Below are positions 1 to 8,764 of a stretch of DNA of 64,000 nucleotides, in pieces. The stretch comes from Streptomyces sp. ITFR-21. Its GTDB lineage: Bacteria; Actinomycetota; Actinomycetes; Streptomycetales; Streptomycetaceae. Location of the stretch: the NCBI RefSeq assembly GCF_031844685.1, contig NZ_CP134605.1, positions 5,554,001-5,618,000 of the forward strand. Reading direction: 5' to 3'. The position numbers and the translations under genes are program-made. The notes under the pieces are model-generated. The model saw only the letters and a program-made list of their open reading frames with translations. It was not told where the DNA came from and did not search any database. How positions within the stretch are numbered: the stretch's first letter is position 1; each line of letters starts with the position of its first letter.

Positions 1-506
1 TCCACGTCGCCGACCCGGGTGCCGACCAGCGCCGCCTCCTCCGGCAGCGTCAGCTCGACGAGGTTGGCGTCGCCCTGGCTGAAGCGCAGCAGCCGGACCA
101 GGTCGCCGACGCTCACCGCCTCCTCGACCAGCGCCGACATCAGCCGCGGCGTGGACACCGCGACATCCACGCCCCAGGACTCGTTGAACAGCCACTCGTT
201 CTTCGGGTTGTTCACCCGGGCGACAACGCGCGGCACCCCGTACTCGGTCTTGGCCAGCAGCGACACGACCAGGTTGACCTTGTCGTCACCGGTCGCCGCG
301 ATGACCACGTTGCAGCGCTGGAGCGCCGCCTCGTCCAGCGAGGTGATCTCGCAGGCGTCGGCGAGCAGCCACTCCGCCTGCGGAACCCGCTCCACCGAGA
401 TGGAGGTCGGGTTCTTGTCGACCAGGAGAACCTCGTGGCCGTTCTCCAGCAGCTCCCCCGCGATGGAACGGCCCACCGCGCCGGCCCCGGCGATCGCCAC
501 CCTCAT
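1..506 (-). CDS. TrkA/RCK-type potassium channel regulatory protein (3' end outside window)
   Basis: The gene starts at 506 and runs off the left edge, leaving about 168 N-terminal residues. It opens with a Rossmann fold (GAGAVG at residues 7-12, then an acidic VDKN strand end), typical of the NAD(H)- or nucleotide-binding RCK_N/TrkA_N domain. The last visible part (LTLPEEAALVGTRVGDV) looks like the beginning of a RCK_C/TrkA_C domain. Proteins of this family gate potassium transporters from the cytosol in response to nucleotides. Its ATG overlaps the stop of the upstream RCK gene (ATGA at 503-506), so the two are co-transcribed. No TrkH/KtrB membrane partner is visible; the nearest transporter is the KimA-like gene divergent from the pair. 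Confidence 0.9.
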   Translation of the reverse strand, partial: MRVAIAGAGAVGRSIAGELLENGHEVLLVDKNPTSISVERVPQAEWLLADACEITSLDEAALQRCNVVIAATGDDKVNLVVSLLAKTEYGVPRVVARVNNPKNEWLFNESWGVDVAVSTPRLMSALVEEAVSVGDLVRLLRFSQGDANLVELTLPEEAALVGTRVGDV

Positions 507-1174
507 GAGTGCCCCTCCCCGTCAGGGCCCTTGGCGAAGGCCGCCTCGACCTCGGGGACTCCGTCGGTGCGCATCATCACATGCACCAGGTCGCCTTCCT
601 GCAGCACGGTCTGCGACGTCGGCAGCATCGCCTCGCCGAGCCTGGTGATGAACGCCACACGGACACCGGTCTCCTCCTGGAGCCGGCTCACCTTGTGGCC
701 GATCCAGAAGGCCGGTGTGTGCACCTCGGCGAGCTGCACCCCGCCGCTGGGGTCCCGCCACAGCGGCTCGGCGCCCGAGGGCAGCAGCCGGCGCAGCATC
801 TGGTCCGCGGTCCACCGCACGGTGGCCACGGTCGGGATGCCCAGCCGCTGGTAGACCTCGGCGCGGCGCGGGTCGTAGATCCGCGCCACCACGTTCTCGA
901 TACCGAACATCTCCCGCGCCACCCGGGCCGCGATGATGTTGGAGTTGTCGCCGCTACTGACGGCCGCGAAGGCGCCCGCCTCCTCGATTCCGGCCTCGCG
1001 CAGCGTGTCCTGGTCGAACCCGACTCCGGTCACCCGGCGCCCGGCGAACCCGGAGCCCAGCCGGCGGAACGCCGTCTGGTCCTGGTCCACCACCGCGACC
1101 GTATGACCTTGTTGTTCGAGGGAGTGCGCGAGAGTGGAACCCACTCGCCCGCATCCCATAATCACGACGTGCAC
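503..1174 (-). CDS. TrkA/RCK-type potassium channel regulatory protein
   Basis: A 223-residue protein read from a GTG at 1174, chosen because the Rossmann glycine motif (GCGRVG, residues 7-12) follows immediately; the frame is open further upstream but that part has no domain. It has an RCK_N domain with the VVDQD acidic end of beta-2, then a RCK_C-like part (VSRLQEETGVRVAFITRLGEAMLP...LQEGDLVHVMM). It is the first gene of a two-gene operon with the following RCK gene (4-base overlap). Family knowledge: paired RCK proteins form a regulatory ring on potassium transporters. The link to the divergent KimA-like transporter is inference from position. Confidence 0.9.
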   Translation of the reverse strand: MHVVIMGCGRVGSTLAHSLEQQGHTVAVVDQDQTAFRRLGSGFAGRRVTGVGFDQDTLREAGIEEAGAFAAVSSGDNSNIIAARVAREMFGIENVVARIYDPRRAEVYQRLGIPTVATVRWTADQMLRRLLPSGAEPLWRDPSGGVQLAEVHTPAFWIGHKVSRLQEETGVRVAFITRLGEAMLPTSQTVLQEGDLVHVMMRTDGVPEVEAAFAKGPDGEGHS

Positions 1175-1406
1175 GACCGTCCTTCCGGCTGTCAACGTAT
1201 GCGCCTGTGCCTTGCGGTTCTCCTGCGGCCGCAGGTCCGGGCCGTCGGCGTACTGCAAGCCGTACACCAAGCGTCTCAGACCGCGGCCAAAGGTACACAC
1301 GTGCGCGGCGACGCCAAAGGTTGCGCCATGGCGGGGTCACAAGTTCGCCACATCCCAGAGGACGGCCGGGCCCCCGCGCATCTTGGCGATCCCTTAACAT
1401 CGCGGG

Positions 1407-3473
1407 GTGTCCAAACTGACCGACCTGCCGAAACGGATTTTGATCGGCCGGGCGCTGCGCAGTGACAAACTGGGGGAGACGCTGCTCCCCAAGCGGCTCG
1501 CGCTGCCCGTCTTCGCCTCCGACCCGCTGTCCTCCGTGGCATACGCGCCGGGCGAGGTGCTGCTGGTCCTTTCCATCGCGGGGGCGTCGACCTACCACTT
1601 CAGCCCGTGGATCGCGGTCGCCGTCGTGGTCCTGATGTTCACCGTCGTCGCCTCCTACCGGCAGAACGTCCACGCCTACCCCTCCGGCGGCGGCGACTAC
1701 GAGGTCGCCACCACCAACCTCGGCCCCAAGGCGGGCCTCACGGTGGCCAGCGCACTGCTGGTGGACTACGTGCTCACCGTCGCGGTGTCGGTCGCCTCGG
1801 GCATCGAGAACCTCGGCTCGGCGGTGCCGTTCTTCGTCACGCACAAGGTGCTGGGCGCGGTCGGCATGATCGTGGTGCTGATGCTGATGAACCTGCGCGG
1901 GGTGCGCGAGTCCGGCACGATCTTCGCGATCCCCACCTACGCCTTCGTCCTCGGCGTCTTCTGCATGATCGGCTGGGGCATCCTCAAAATCGCCACTGGG
2001 CATGACATGCACGCGCCCACCGCGAACTTCACCGTCCACGCCGAGTCCTCGGGCCTCGGCGGCTTCGCGCTGATCTTCCTGCTGCTGCGGGCCTTCTCCT
2101 CCGGCTGCGCGGCGCTCACCGGCGTCGAGGCGATCAGCAACGGCGTCCCCGCCTTCAAGAAGCCCAAGTCCAAGAACGCCGCCACCACCCTGGCCGCCAT
2201 GGGCCTGCTGGCCGTCACCATGTTCTGCGGCATCATCGCGCTCGCGATGAACACCAGGGTCCGGATGGCCGCCGACCCGGCCACCGACCTGCTCGACCAC
2301 GGCCGGCCGGTGGGCTCCGGCTACACCCAGGACCCGGTGATCGCCCAGGTCGCCGAGGCCGTCTTCGGACACAACTCCATCCCGTTCGTCTTCCTCGCCG
2401 CGGTCACCGCGCTCGTCCTGTTCCTGGCAGCCAACACCGCGTACAACGGCTTCCCGGTGCTCGGCTCGATCCTCGCCCAGGACCGCTACCTGCCGCGCCA
2501 ACTGCACACCCGCGGCGACCGGCTGGCCTTCTCCAACGGCATCGTGCTGCTGGCGGGCTTCGCCTGCGTCCTGGTCTACATCTACGGCGCCGACTCCACC
2601 CGGCTCATCCAGCTCTACATCGTCGGCGTCTTCGTCTCCTTCACCCTCAGCCAGACCGGCATGGTCCGGCACTGGAACCGCCACCTGCGGACCGAGACCG
2701 ACCCCGCCGTCCGGCGCCGCATGCACCGCTCCCGCACGATCAACACCTTCGGCGCCTTCCTGACCGGCCTGGTGCTGGTGATCGTGCTGCTCACCAAGTT
2801 CACCCACGGCGCCTGGGTCGCGGTCCTCGGCATGGTCGTCTTCTACGCCACCATGAGCGCCATCCGCCGCCACTACACCCGCGTCGCCGAGGAGATCGCC
2901 GCCGACGACGAACCCGGCGAGGACTACGTGCGGCCCTCCCGGGTGCACTCCATCGTGCTGGTCTCCAAACTGCACAAGCCCACCCTGCGCGCGCTGTCGT
3001 ACGCCAAACTGATGCGCTCCGACTCCCTGGAGGCGCTCAGCATCAACGTCGACCCGGAGGACACCAAGGCCCTCCAGCGGGAATGGCAGCAGCACGGCAT
3101 GGACGTACCGCTGAAGGTGCTGGACTCGCCGTACCGCGAGATCACCCGGCCGATCATCGACTACGTCAAGGAACTGCGCCGCGACCGCCCGCGCGACGTG
3201 GTCAGCGTCTACATCCCCGAGTACGTCGTCGGCCACTGGTACGAGCACCTGCTGCACAACCAGAGCGCGCTGCGGCTCAAGGGACGGCTGCTGTTCACCC
3301 CCGGCGTGATGGTCACCTCCGTACCGTGGCAACTGGAGTCCTCCGAACTGGCCAGGGCCCGCGCCCGCCGCCGCGCCGAATGGAACGCGCCCGGCTCGAT
3401 CCGGCGCGGTCCGATGGCGCCGCAGCCGCGCAGCAGGACGCCCACCGCGCCGGGGCCGCGGGAGGGCGGGTAA
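1407..3473 (+). CDS. KimA-like APC-superfamily transporter (probable K+ importer)
   Basis: A 688-residue membrane protein from a GTG at 1407, only 16 bases downstream of an AT-containing CTTAACAT, so the transcript may have almost no leader. The N-terminus (RILIGRALRSDKLGE, then ASDPLSSVAYAPGEVLL) matches what I recall of Bacillus KimA/YdaO, a proton-coupled potassium importer of the APC fold. About twelve hydrophobic segments fill residues 40-480. From about residue 512 a soluble tail (VHSIVLVSKLHKPTLRAL...) resembles the USP-like cytosolic domain of KimA. Automatic annotation would probably say amino acid permease. The divergent RCK/TrkA pair supports potassium. No c-di-AMP riboswitch is evident upstream. 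Confidence 0.8.
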   Translation: MSKLTDLPKRILIGRALRSDKLGETLLPKRLALPVFASDPLSSVAYAPGEVLLVLSIAGASTYHFSPWIAVAVVVLMFTVVASYRQNVHAYPSGGGDYEVATTNLGPKAGLTVASALLVDYVLTVAVSVASGIENLGSAVPFFVTHKVLGAVGMIVVLMLMNLRGVRESGTIFAIPTYAFVLGVFCMIGWGILKIATGHDMHAPTANFTVHAESSGLGGFALIFLLLRAFSSGCAALTGVEAISNGVPAFKKPKSKNAATTLAAMGLLAVTMFCGIIALAMNTRVRMAADPATDLLDHGRPVGSGYTQDPVIAQVAEAVFGHNSIPFVFLAAVTALVLFLAANTAYNGFPVLGSILAQDRYLPRQLHTRGDRLAFSNGIVLLAGFACVLVYIYGADSTRLIQLYIVGVFVSFTLSQTGMVRHWNRHLRTETDPAVRRRMHRSRTINTFGAFLTGLVLVIVLLTKFTHGAWVAVLGMVVFYATMSAIRRHYTRVAEEIAADDEPGEDYVRPSRVHSIVLVSKLHKPTLRALSYAKLMRSDSLEALSINVDPEDTKALQREWQQHGMDVPLKVLDSPYREITRPIIDYVKELRRDRPRDVVSVYIPEYVVGHWYEHLLHNQSALRLKGRLLFTPGVMVTSVPWQLESSELARARARRRAEWNAPGSIRRGPMAPQPRSRTPTAPGPREGG

Positions 3474-3689
3474 CGGGCCTTCCGGCCGGCTGTCCCCGCG
3501 CGGGGGCGGCCGGGTCCGGACCGCGCCGGGTCCGGGACCGGACCGGTCGGAGCTCGGCCGGGCGGTGCTCGGGGCCGCAGCCGTGTTCGGCCGGGCGCGA
3601 GGGCCGGCCGGGGCACGTAGACTGGTGGGCTGTCGCCGCCCGGCCGCCGTGCCCGCGCGCGTCCCGCCACCACCCCAGGAGCCTTCCGC

Positions 3690-5018
3690 ATGCAGACCCA
3701 GTCGCCGGCACCGGCCGCCTCGCCCGTCGGCCACGAGTACGAGGTCGAGGTCGGCCCGGTGGCGCACGGCGGCCACTGCGTCGCCCGCACCGAGGCCGGC
3801 CAGGTGCTGTTCGTCCGGCACGCGCTGCCCGGCGAGCGGGTCGTCGCCCGCGTCACCGAGGGCGAGGACGGCGCGCGGTTCCTGCGGGCCGACGCCGTAC
3901 GGGTGCTGACCGCCGCCAAGGACCGGGTCGAGCCGCCGTGCCCGTACTCAGGACCGGGGCGCTGCGGCGGCTGCGACTGGCAGCACGCCGCGCCCGGCGC
4001 CCAGCGGCGTCTGAAGGCCGCGGTGATCGCGGAACAGCTCGACCGGCTCGCCGGACTCACCCCGGAACAGGCCGGCTGGGACGGTACGGTCGCCCCCGCG
4101 CCCGGCGACAAGGTGGCCAAGGGCGAGGTCCCGGCCTGGCGCACCCGGGTGCAGTACGCGGTCGACGCCGAGGGCCGCGCCGGGCTGCGCAGGCACCGCT
4201 CGCACGAGGTCGAGGTGATCGACCACTGCCTGATCGCGGCGCCCGAGGTCGACGAACTCGGCGTCGAGGCCCGCCGGTGGCCGCAGATCGCCGCCGTCGA
4301 GGCCATCGCCGCGACCGGCTCCCACGACCGGCAGGTGATCCTCACCCCGCGGCCCGGCGGCCGGCTGCCGATCGTGGAGCTCGACCGGCCGGTGTCGGTC
4401 CAGCGGATCGGCGAACGCGACCACGCCGTGCACCGCGTCCACGGCCGCCCCTTCGTCCGCGAGCGCGCCGCCGGCCGCACCTGGCGGGTCGGCGACGGCG
4501 GCTTCTGGCAGGTCCACCCGAGGGCCGCCGACCTGCTGGTGGAGACGGTCATGCAGGGCCTGATGCCGCGCAAGGGCGACATGGCCCTGGACCTGTACTG
4601 CGGCGTCGGGCTGTTCGCCGGCGCGCTGGCCGAACGGGTCGGCGAGCGGGGCGCGGTGCTCGGCGTCGAGTCCGGCAAACGCGCGGCCGAGGACGCCCGG
4701 CACAACCTCCAGGACCTGGACCGGGTCCGCATCGAGGCCGGCAAGGTCGAACAGGTCCTGCCGCGTACCGGCATCACCGAGGCCGACCTGGTCGTCCTGG
4801 ACCCGCCCCGGGCGGGTGCGGGCCGCCCCACCGTCCGCCACATCGCCGCCCTCGGCCCCCGCCGTATCGCCTACGTCGCCTGCGCCCCGGCCGCCCTTGC
4901 CCGCGACCTCGCCTGGTTCGCCGAGGAGGGCTACCGTTCGGTGACCCTGCGGGCCTTCGACCTGTTCCCCTTCACCCACCACGTGGAGTGCGTGGCCATC
5001 CTGACCCCCGCGAAGTAG
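3690..5018 (+). CDS. TRAM-domain class I SAM-dependent RNA methyltransferase (RumA/TrmA family)
   Basis: A 442-residue protein with an N-terminal TRAM RNA-binding domain (residues ~10-70: EVEVGPVAHGGHCVAR...LPGERVVARV), a cysteine cluster suited to a 4Fe-4S centre (CPYSGPGRCGGCDWQH, ~84-99) and a Rossmann methyltransferase core (LDLYCGVGLFAGAL, ~300). The family methylates uridine C5 in rRNA or tRNA through a nucleophilic cysteine. Here that region reads VACAPAALARD (~395) instead of the usual SCNPxTLARD, so the cysteine is kept and the rest has drifted. ATG at 3690 is chosen because the TRAM domain follows directly. It is separated from the transporter by ~215 bp, so it is probably an independent unit. 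Substrate position is not predictable here. Confidence 0.9.
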   Translation: MQTQSPAPAASPVGHEYEVEVGPVAHGGHCVARTEAGQVLFVRHALPGERVVARVTEGEDGARFLRADAVRVLTAAKDRVEPPCPYSGPGRCGGCDWQHAAPGAQRRLKAAVIAEQLDRLAGLTPEQAGWDGTVAPAPGDKVAKGEVPAWRTRVQYAVDAEGRAGLRRHRSHEVEVIDHCLIAAPEVDELGVEARRWPQIAAVEAIAATGSHDRQVILTPRPGGRLPIVELDRPVSVQRIGERDHAVHRVHGRPFVRERAAGRTWRVGDGGFWQVHPRAADLLVETVMQGLMPRKGDMALDLYCGVGLFAGALAERVGERGAVLGVESGKRAAEDARHNLQDLDRVRIEAGKVEQVLPRTGITEADLVVLDPPRAGAGRPTVRHIAALGPRRIAYVACAPAALARDLAWFAEEGYRSVTLRAFDLFPFTHHVECVAILTPAK

Positions 5019-5263
5019 GCCCGGCCCGAACGGAGCCTCGCCGACCCGGCCCCAGGGCTCCGCCGGGCGGCGTCCGGGCCGCCGGTTCACGGCCGCCTGC
5101 GGCTCCCGCCGCGCTGACCTGAGGGTCGGCCGGTGGGCTGGGCCGAGAGGGCCGGGGCCGGGGGCCGGGGAGAGGTACCGGCCCGAAGGGCGGGCGACCG
5201 CACCGCCCCGCCCCCCGGCCCGTGCCTCTCCGGTGCGCGCTCCGCGAGGCGGGGCCCCGTCCG

Positions 5264-6076
5264 TCAGTCCGCCGCGGCCGGTCCGGGCGGTGTCGCGCGG
5301 TCCGGCTCGTCCAGGCACAGCCGCGCCGCGGTCCGGCTCAGGTGCTCGCGCATGATCCGCTCCCCGGCCGCCGCGTCGTCGGCCCGGATCGCGGAGATCA
5401 GCGCCCGGTGCTCCTCGACCCCGCGCCGCCCCATCTCCGGTGCCGTCTGCCGCGCGGCCGCCGGCGCCAGCAGCAGCGGCCCGTGGAAGGTGTGGATCAG
5501 CATCTCGAACGCCGTGTTGTGGGTGCTGGCGGCGAGCCGGGTGTGGAACTCCGCCGACAGCGCCACGTCGTAGCTCCCGCCGGCCAGGCACGTCTCCTGC
5601 CGCTCGCAGATCGCTTCGAGAGCGGCGATGTCCTCGTCGTCGGCGGTACGGCACAGCAGCGGGATGATGCCCACCTCCAGCACCGTCCGCACCTCGGTGA
5701 CGTCGCTCGCGCTCGCCGAGGACAACGCGAGCAGGTCGGTGATGCTCGCGCCGACCCGGTCGCTGGTCGGCCGGGTGACGAACGCGCCCCCGTGGGCGCC
5801 CACCCGGATCTGCACCAGGCCGCCGGCCTCCAGCACCCGCAGCGCCTCGCGTACGGTCACCCGGCTCACCCCGAACCGCTCGCACATCTCCCGTTCCGGG
5901 GGCAGCCGGTCGCCCGGGGCCAGCCGCCCCTCGTGGATCAGGGCGCGGACCTGGTCGACGATGAGCGCCGAGATACGGCGGTCGGTGACCGGGCTGAGCA
6001 GTCCGCCGGACCGGCCGCCCTCGGGTGCGGTCTCCGGCTTGGTTCCCGTCTTGGTCTCCGGGCGGCGAGGGGCCAT
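5264..6076 (-). CDS. FadR/GntR-family (FCD) transcriptional regulator
   Basis: 270 residues. A winged helix-turn-helix occupies residues ~33-100 (LPPEREMCERFGVSRVTVREALRVLEAGGLVQIR), followed by an FCD ligand-binding domain whose metal ligands are visible (EVRTVLEVGII near 150, EFHTRLAASTHN, and a C-terminal EHRALISAIRADD). FCD regulators usually repress catabolic genes and release DNA on binding a small carboxylate. The gene stands alone. The nearest plausible targets are itself and the divergent ATPase gene, because a GGT-CCT-ACC palindrome lies in its promoter at 6123-6131. The ligand is unknown. Confidence 0.92.
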   Translation of the reverse strand: MAPRRPETKTGTKPETAPEGGRSGGLLSPVTDRRISALIVDQVRALIHEGRLAPGDRLPPEREMCERFGVSRVTVREALRVLEAGGLVQIRVGAHGGAFVTRPTSDRVGASITDLLALSSASASDVTEVRTVLEVGIIPLLCRTADDEDIAALEAICERQETCLAGGSYDVALSAEFHTRLAASTHNTAFEMLIHTFHGPLLLAPAAARQTAPEMGRRGVEEHRALISAIRADDAAAGERIMREHLSRTAARLCLDEPDRATPPGPAAAD

Positions 6077-6122
6077 GAAGCTTCCTTCCCCAGACGTTGG
6101 CGGGACTATGCTATCGGCTTAC

Positions 6123-6131
6123 GGTAGGACC
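6123..6131 (-). promoter_or_regulatory. Candidate GntR/FadR operator over the -35 region
   Basis: Read on the minus strand, TTGGTC, 17 bases, then CATAGT forms a plausible promoter for the GntR gene that starts at 6076. The -35 hexamer overlaps GGTCCTACC, a 9-bp inverted repeat that fits the FadR-subfamily pattern GT-N3-AC. This position would give autorepression. It is inferred from pattern only. Confidence 0.4.
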
Positions 6132-6370
6132 AATAGGCCCCGAACGGGGCCTGAATGACGCGCGCACTTCGGACCCGCTGGGGTACGCCGGGCGGTCGGC
6201 GCCGGGCCGTGGGAGCGCAGCCGCAGGAGTGGCAGCGCGGGTCGGCCGGCGGGCGGTGACCGGGACGCTTCGTGCGGTTGACGCCGACCACGTGTGATGT
6301 TCCCCCGTTCGAAGGACCGGCGGCCCGCTTGAACGGTTCGGCACCCCGGGAAGTGGCTACGTTCGCGGCC

Positions 6371-7753
6371 ATGAGCACCACGCAGCACCGTCCCGTCGTC
6401 ACCGAACTCCGGCTGTCGGCCTTCAAAACACACCGGGGGGCGACCTTCGGTCTCGGCCCGCTCACCCTGCTCACCGGCAGCAGCGGAACCGGCAAGTCCA
6501 GCGTGCTCGAAGGGCTCACCGCGCTCGGCCGGCTGGCCTGCGGCGCCGGGCTGCACGAGGTGTTCGAGACCTCGGTGCGCGGCGGCGCCGCGGCCTGCGT
6601 ACCGCAGGGCGCCCAACCCGACGTCCAGGGCCGGCGCGGCTTCCGGATCGGCTGCACCGTGACCGGCCCGATCGGCCCGGTACGGCTCGACATCGCCGTC
6701 CAGGCGGAACCCACCCTGCGGATCGTCGGCGAACGCCTCACCGGCGCCGGTGAGACGCTGCTCACCACCGCGCTGCGCGACCCCGCCCGGTCCACCGTCC
6801 AAGCCGCCTGGCACACCGCGGGCGCCGTCGCCGTGACCCGCGCCCCGCTGCCGGACGACCTGCTGGCCACCGCGATGCTGCCGCTGCGCGTCGCGGGCCG
6901 TACCGACGGACAGCGCCTGGTGCTCGCCGCCGCCGAGCAGGTCGTCGTCGCGCTGCGGGGGGTCTTCCCGGTCGCGCCGCGCCCCGAACTGATGCGTGCG
7001 CCCGTGGCACTCGGCGACGGCCGGCTGCGGACCGCGTGCGACAACCTCTCCGCGGTACTGGCCAGAACCGAGGGCGAATGCGTCACCCGCCACGCGGCAC
7101 TGGTCAACGCGGTACGCGCGGTGTGCAGCCCGCCCGTCGAGGGCCTGACGACCCTGCCCGCGCCGCTCCCCGGCGGCAACCGCGGCCCCGCCGCCGGCGG
7201 CACGCCCACGGCGGGCGGCACCCTCACGGCCGAAGCGGCGACCGCGGTCGGCGCGACGATCGCGGCGGTGGACCGCGGCCCGCTCGGCCTGGTCCCCATC
7301 GACCGCCTCGGCGACGGCGAACTCCGCTTCCTCGCGCTGGCGTTGGTCCTGCTCACCGGCCCCGGCGTGCTGGACGTCGACACCAGTACGGAACTGCTGC
7401 CGGCCGGCCAGGTGCTGACCGTGCTGGCCGACGGGCTCGACCTCGGCCTCGACCGCAGACAGGCCGGAGAACTGCTGCGCCTCGCCGGGCTGGCCGCAGC
7501 CCGCGGCCACATCCGCCTGCTGGGAACCGTGCAGGACGCCTCGTTCCTGGACGGTCTGGGCGGGGTGTCGGTGACGACGCTCGGCGCCGGGCCGGCACAG
7601 GATCGGGAGCCGGCGCCGTGCGCCGGCCCGTGCGCCGACCCGGACACGGCTCGAGGCACCGACCGCCGGACCGCAGGACCCGACGCGGCGGAAGCGGAAT
7701 CCGCGGCCGGCGCGGACGGCGACCTGGGGGATGGGGTAGACCAGTCCGGGTGA
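6371..7753 (+). CDS. AAA-family ATP-binding protein, function unknown
   Basis: 460 residues starting at ATG 6371; the open frame extends upstream but the coding signal begins with LRLSAFKTHRGATFGLGPLTLLTGSSGTGKSSVLEGL, an SMC/RecF-like ATPase N-terminus whose Walker A is at residues ~36-44. The C-terminal half has LGDGELRFLALALVLLTGPGVLDVD, resembling the signature and Walker B region of such ATPases (signature weak, Walker B acidic residues diverged). A Gly/Thr/Pro-rich insertion lies near residue 280. Its stop overlaps the start of the MazG-like gene (GTGA at 7750-7753), so the two are translationally coupled. The role is unknown; DNA-end or nucleotide metabolism is only a guess from the partner. 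Confidence 0.75.
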   Translation: MSTTQHRPVVTELRLSAFKTHRGATFGLGPLTLLTGSSGTGKSSVLEGLTALGRLACGAGLHEVFETSVRGGAAACVPQGAQPDVQGRRGFRIGCTVTGPIGPVRLDIAVQAEPTLRIVGERLTGAGETLLTTALRDPARSTVQAAWHTAGAVAVTRAPLPDDLLATAMLPLRVAGRTDGQRLVLAAAEQVVVALRGVFPVAPRPELMRAPVALGDGRLRTACDNLSAVLARTEGECVTRHAALVNAVRAVCSPPVEGLTTLPAPLPGGNRGPAAGGTPTAGGTLTAEAATAVGATIAAVDRGPLGLVPIDRLGDGELRFLALALVLLTGPGVLDVDTSTELLPAGQVLTVLADGLDLGLDRRQAGELLRLAGLAAARGHIRLLGTVQDASFLDGLGGVSVTTLGAGPAQDREPAPCAGPCADPDTARGTDRRTAGPDAAEAESAAGADGDLGDGVDQSG

Positions 7754-8193
7754 CCGAACCCAAGCACCTGGACCTCGCGGCCCTCCAGCGCCGCCTCGTC
7801 GACTTCGCGGCCGTCCGCGGCTGGGGGCCCTTCCACAGCCCGAAGAACCTCGCCGCCGCGCTGAGCGTCGAGGCGTCCGAACTGCTGGAGATCTTCCAGT
7901 GGCTCACCCCCGAGCAGGCCGCGGCCGTCATGGACGACCCCGGCACCGCCCACCGCGTACGGGACGAGGTGGCGGACGTACTGGCGTATCTCCTGCAGTT
8001 CTGCGAGCGGCTGGGCGTCGACCCGCTGACCGCGCTCGACGCGAAGATCGACCGCAACGAACTGCGCTTTCCCCGGCCGCGGGCCGACGCGGGAGCGGGG
8101 GCGGCGGCTGATCCGGTGCCGGACGCGGCGGCCGAGCCGGGACCGGCACCGGCCCCGGGCCGGCAGTCGGACCCGGCTCACTCGTCCGAGTGA
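7750..8193 (+). CDS. MazG-like nucleotide pyrophosphohydrolase
   Basis: 147 residues from GTG 7750, overlapping the ATPase stop by four bases. The core shows the all-alpha NTP pyrophosphohydrolase pattern: SVEASELLEIFQW (EXXE motif near residue 40) and RDEVADVLAYLLQFCERLG (EXXD), which bind magnesium. Such enzymes cleave non-canonical or excess (d)NTPs to monophosphates. It resembles the RS21-C6/MazG-like form. The C-terminal ~45 residues are a Pro/Ala-rich tail outside the fold. Coupling to an AAA ATPase is notable but I know no defined joint function. Confidence 0.88.
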   Translation: MTEPKHLDLAALQRRLVDFAAVRGWGPFHSPKNLAAALSVEASELLEIFQWLTPEQAAAVMDDPGTAHRVRDEVADVLAYLLQFCERLGVDPLTALDAKIDRNELRFPRPRADAGAGAAADPVPDAAAEPGPAPAPGRQSDPAHSSE

Positions 8194-8198
8194 GCAAT

Positions 8199-8225
8199 TT
8201 ATCCACAATGTGTCGGTTGTCCACA
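8199..8225 (+). promoter_or_regulatory. Two DnaA boxes in tandem
   Basis: TTATCCACA (8199-8207) and TTGTCCACA (8217-8225) lie in the same orientation with nine bases between them. The first matches the strongest E. coli DnaA box and the second matches the Streptomyces DnaA-box consensus. They sit in the 136-bp gap between the MazG-like gene and the next small gene. No dnaA, dnaN or AT-rich unwinding region is near, so this is not oriC. It could be a DnaA titration or transcription-control site. Confidence 0.6.
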
Positions 8226-8329
8226 GATACACGAACCGCCCCTTCCATCCCGTCCGGAATCTGTCACGCTGAGTCACATCAGGGCGGCGGTACGGGAACC
8301 GCAGCCGACAGTGGAAAGGGGCACCGATC

Positions 8330-8731
8330 ATGGACGCGGCACGACTGGTGGCGGAGGCGGAACGCACACTGCGGAGCGGCCCGCAGCCCGAACACGTCAT
8401 CGCCGAAGCCTGGCAGGCATACGAACTGACCGAGGCGGTGGCCCGGTTGCTGGGCGACGACCCCGCCCGGCCGGCCGTACGGGCCGGGCCCGTACCGGTG
8501 GTGACGGCCGGCGCCGCCGGTCCGAGGGCGGCACGCCTCACCGGGGTCCGCGACCCGGCCGGCACCCTGCGGGCGCTGCGCGCCCTCCTCGGTGAGATCG
8601 GCCTCGCCCTGGTCGGCCTCACCGGCACGGCCGAGGACGAAGCCGCCTACTGGCAGTGCGTCGAAGCCCTCGACGCCGTCGACGAGGCCAAGGACCGGAT
8701 CAGGGAACTCGTCCGCGCGGGTGGCGGTTGA
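8330..8731 (+). CDS. Small actinobacterial protein of unknown function
   Basis: 133 residues, ATG at 8330 preceded by a purine-rich GGAAAGGGGC. The sequence is mostly helical (MDAARLVAEAERTLRSG, EHVIAEAWQAYELTEAVARLL) with a second helical block (LRALRALLGEIGLALVGL...DEAAYWQCVEALDAVDEAKDRI). It looks like the small Streptomyces proteins annotated DUF6099, from memory, without certainty. There is no signal peptide or catalytic motif. It follows the twin DnaA boxes and precedes the LLM oxidoreductase by 33 bp, so it may be its operon partner. Confidence 0.65.
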   Translation: MDAARLVAEAERTLRSGPQPEHVIAEAWQAYELTEAVARLLGDDPARPAVRAGPVPVVTAGAAGPRAARLTGVRDPAGTLRALRALLGEIGLALVGLTGTAEDEAAYWQCVEALDAVDEAKDRIRELVRAGGG

Positions 8732-8764
8732 CGGAGAACGCCGGGGTGGGGGCAGGATGGATAA

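Noticed and set aside
1175..1406. c-di-AMP (ydaO) riboswitch before the KimA-like gene
   Set aside because: The gap is short, the gene appears nearly leaderless, and the conserved riboswitch elements were not recognisable.
954..3821. 955-codon minus-strand open frame opposite the KimA-like transporter
   Set aside because: His/Gly/Asp/Val-rich shadow frame typical of antisense to high-GC genes; the plus strand carries a coherent membrane protein.
8199..8225. Replication origin
   Set aside because: Only two DnaA boxes, no dnaA/dnaN neighbours and no cluster of boxes as in Streptomyces oriC.
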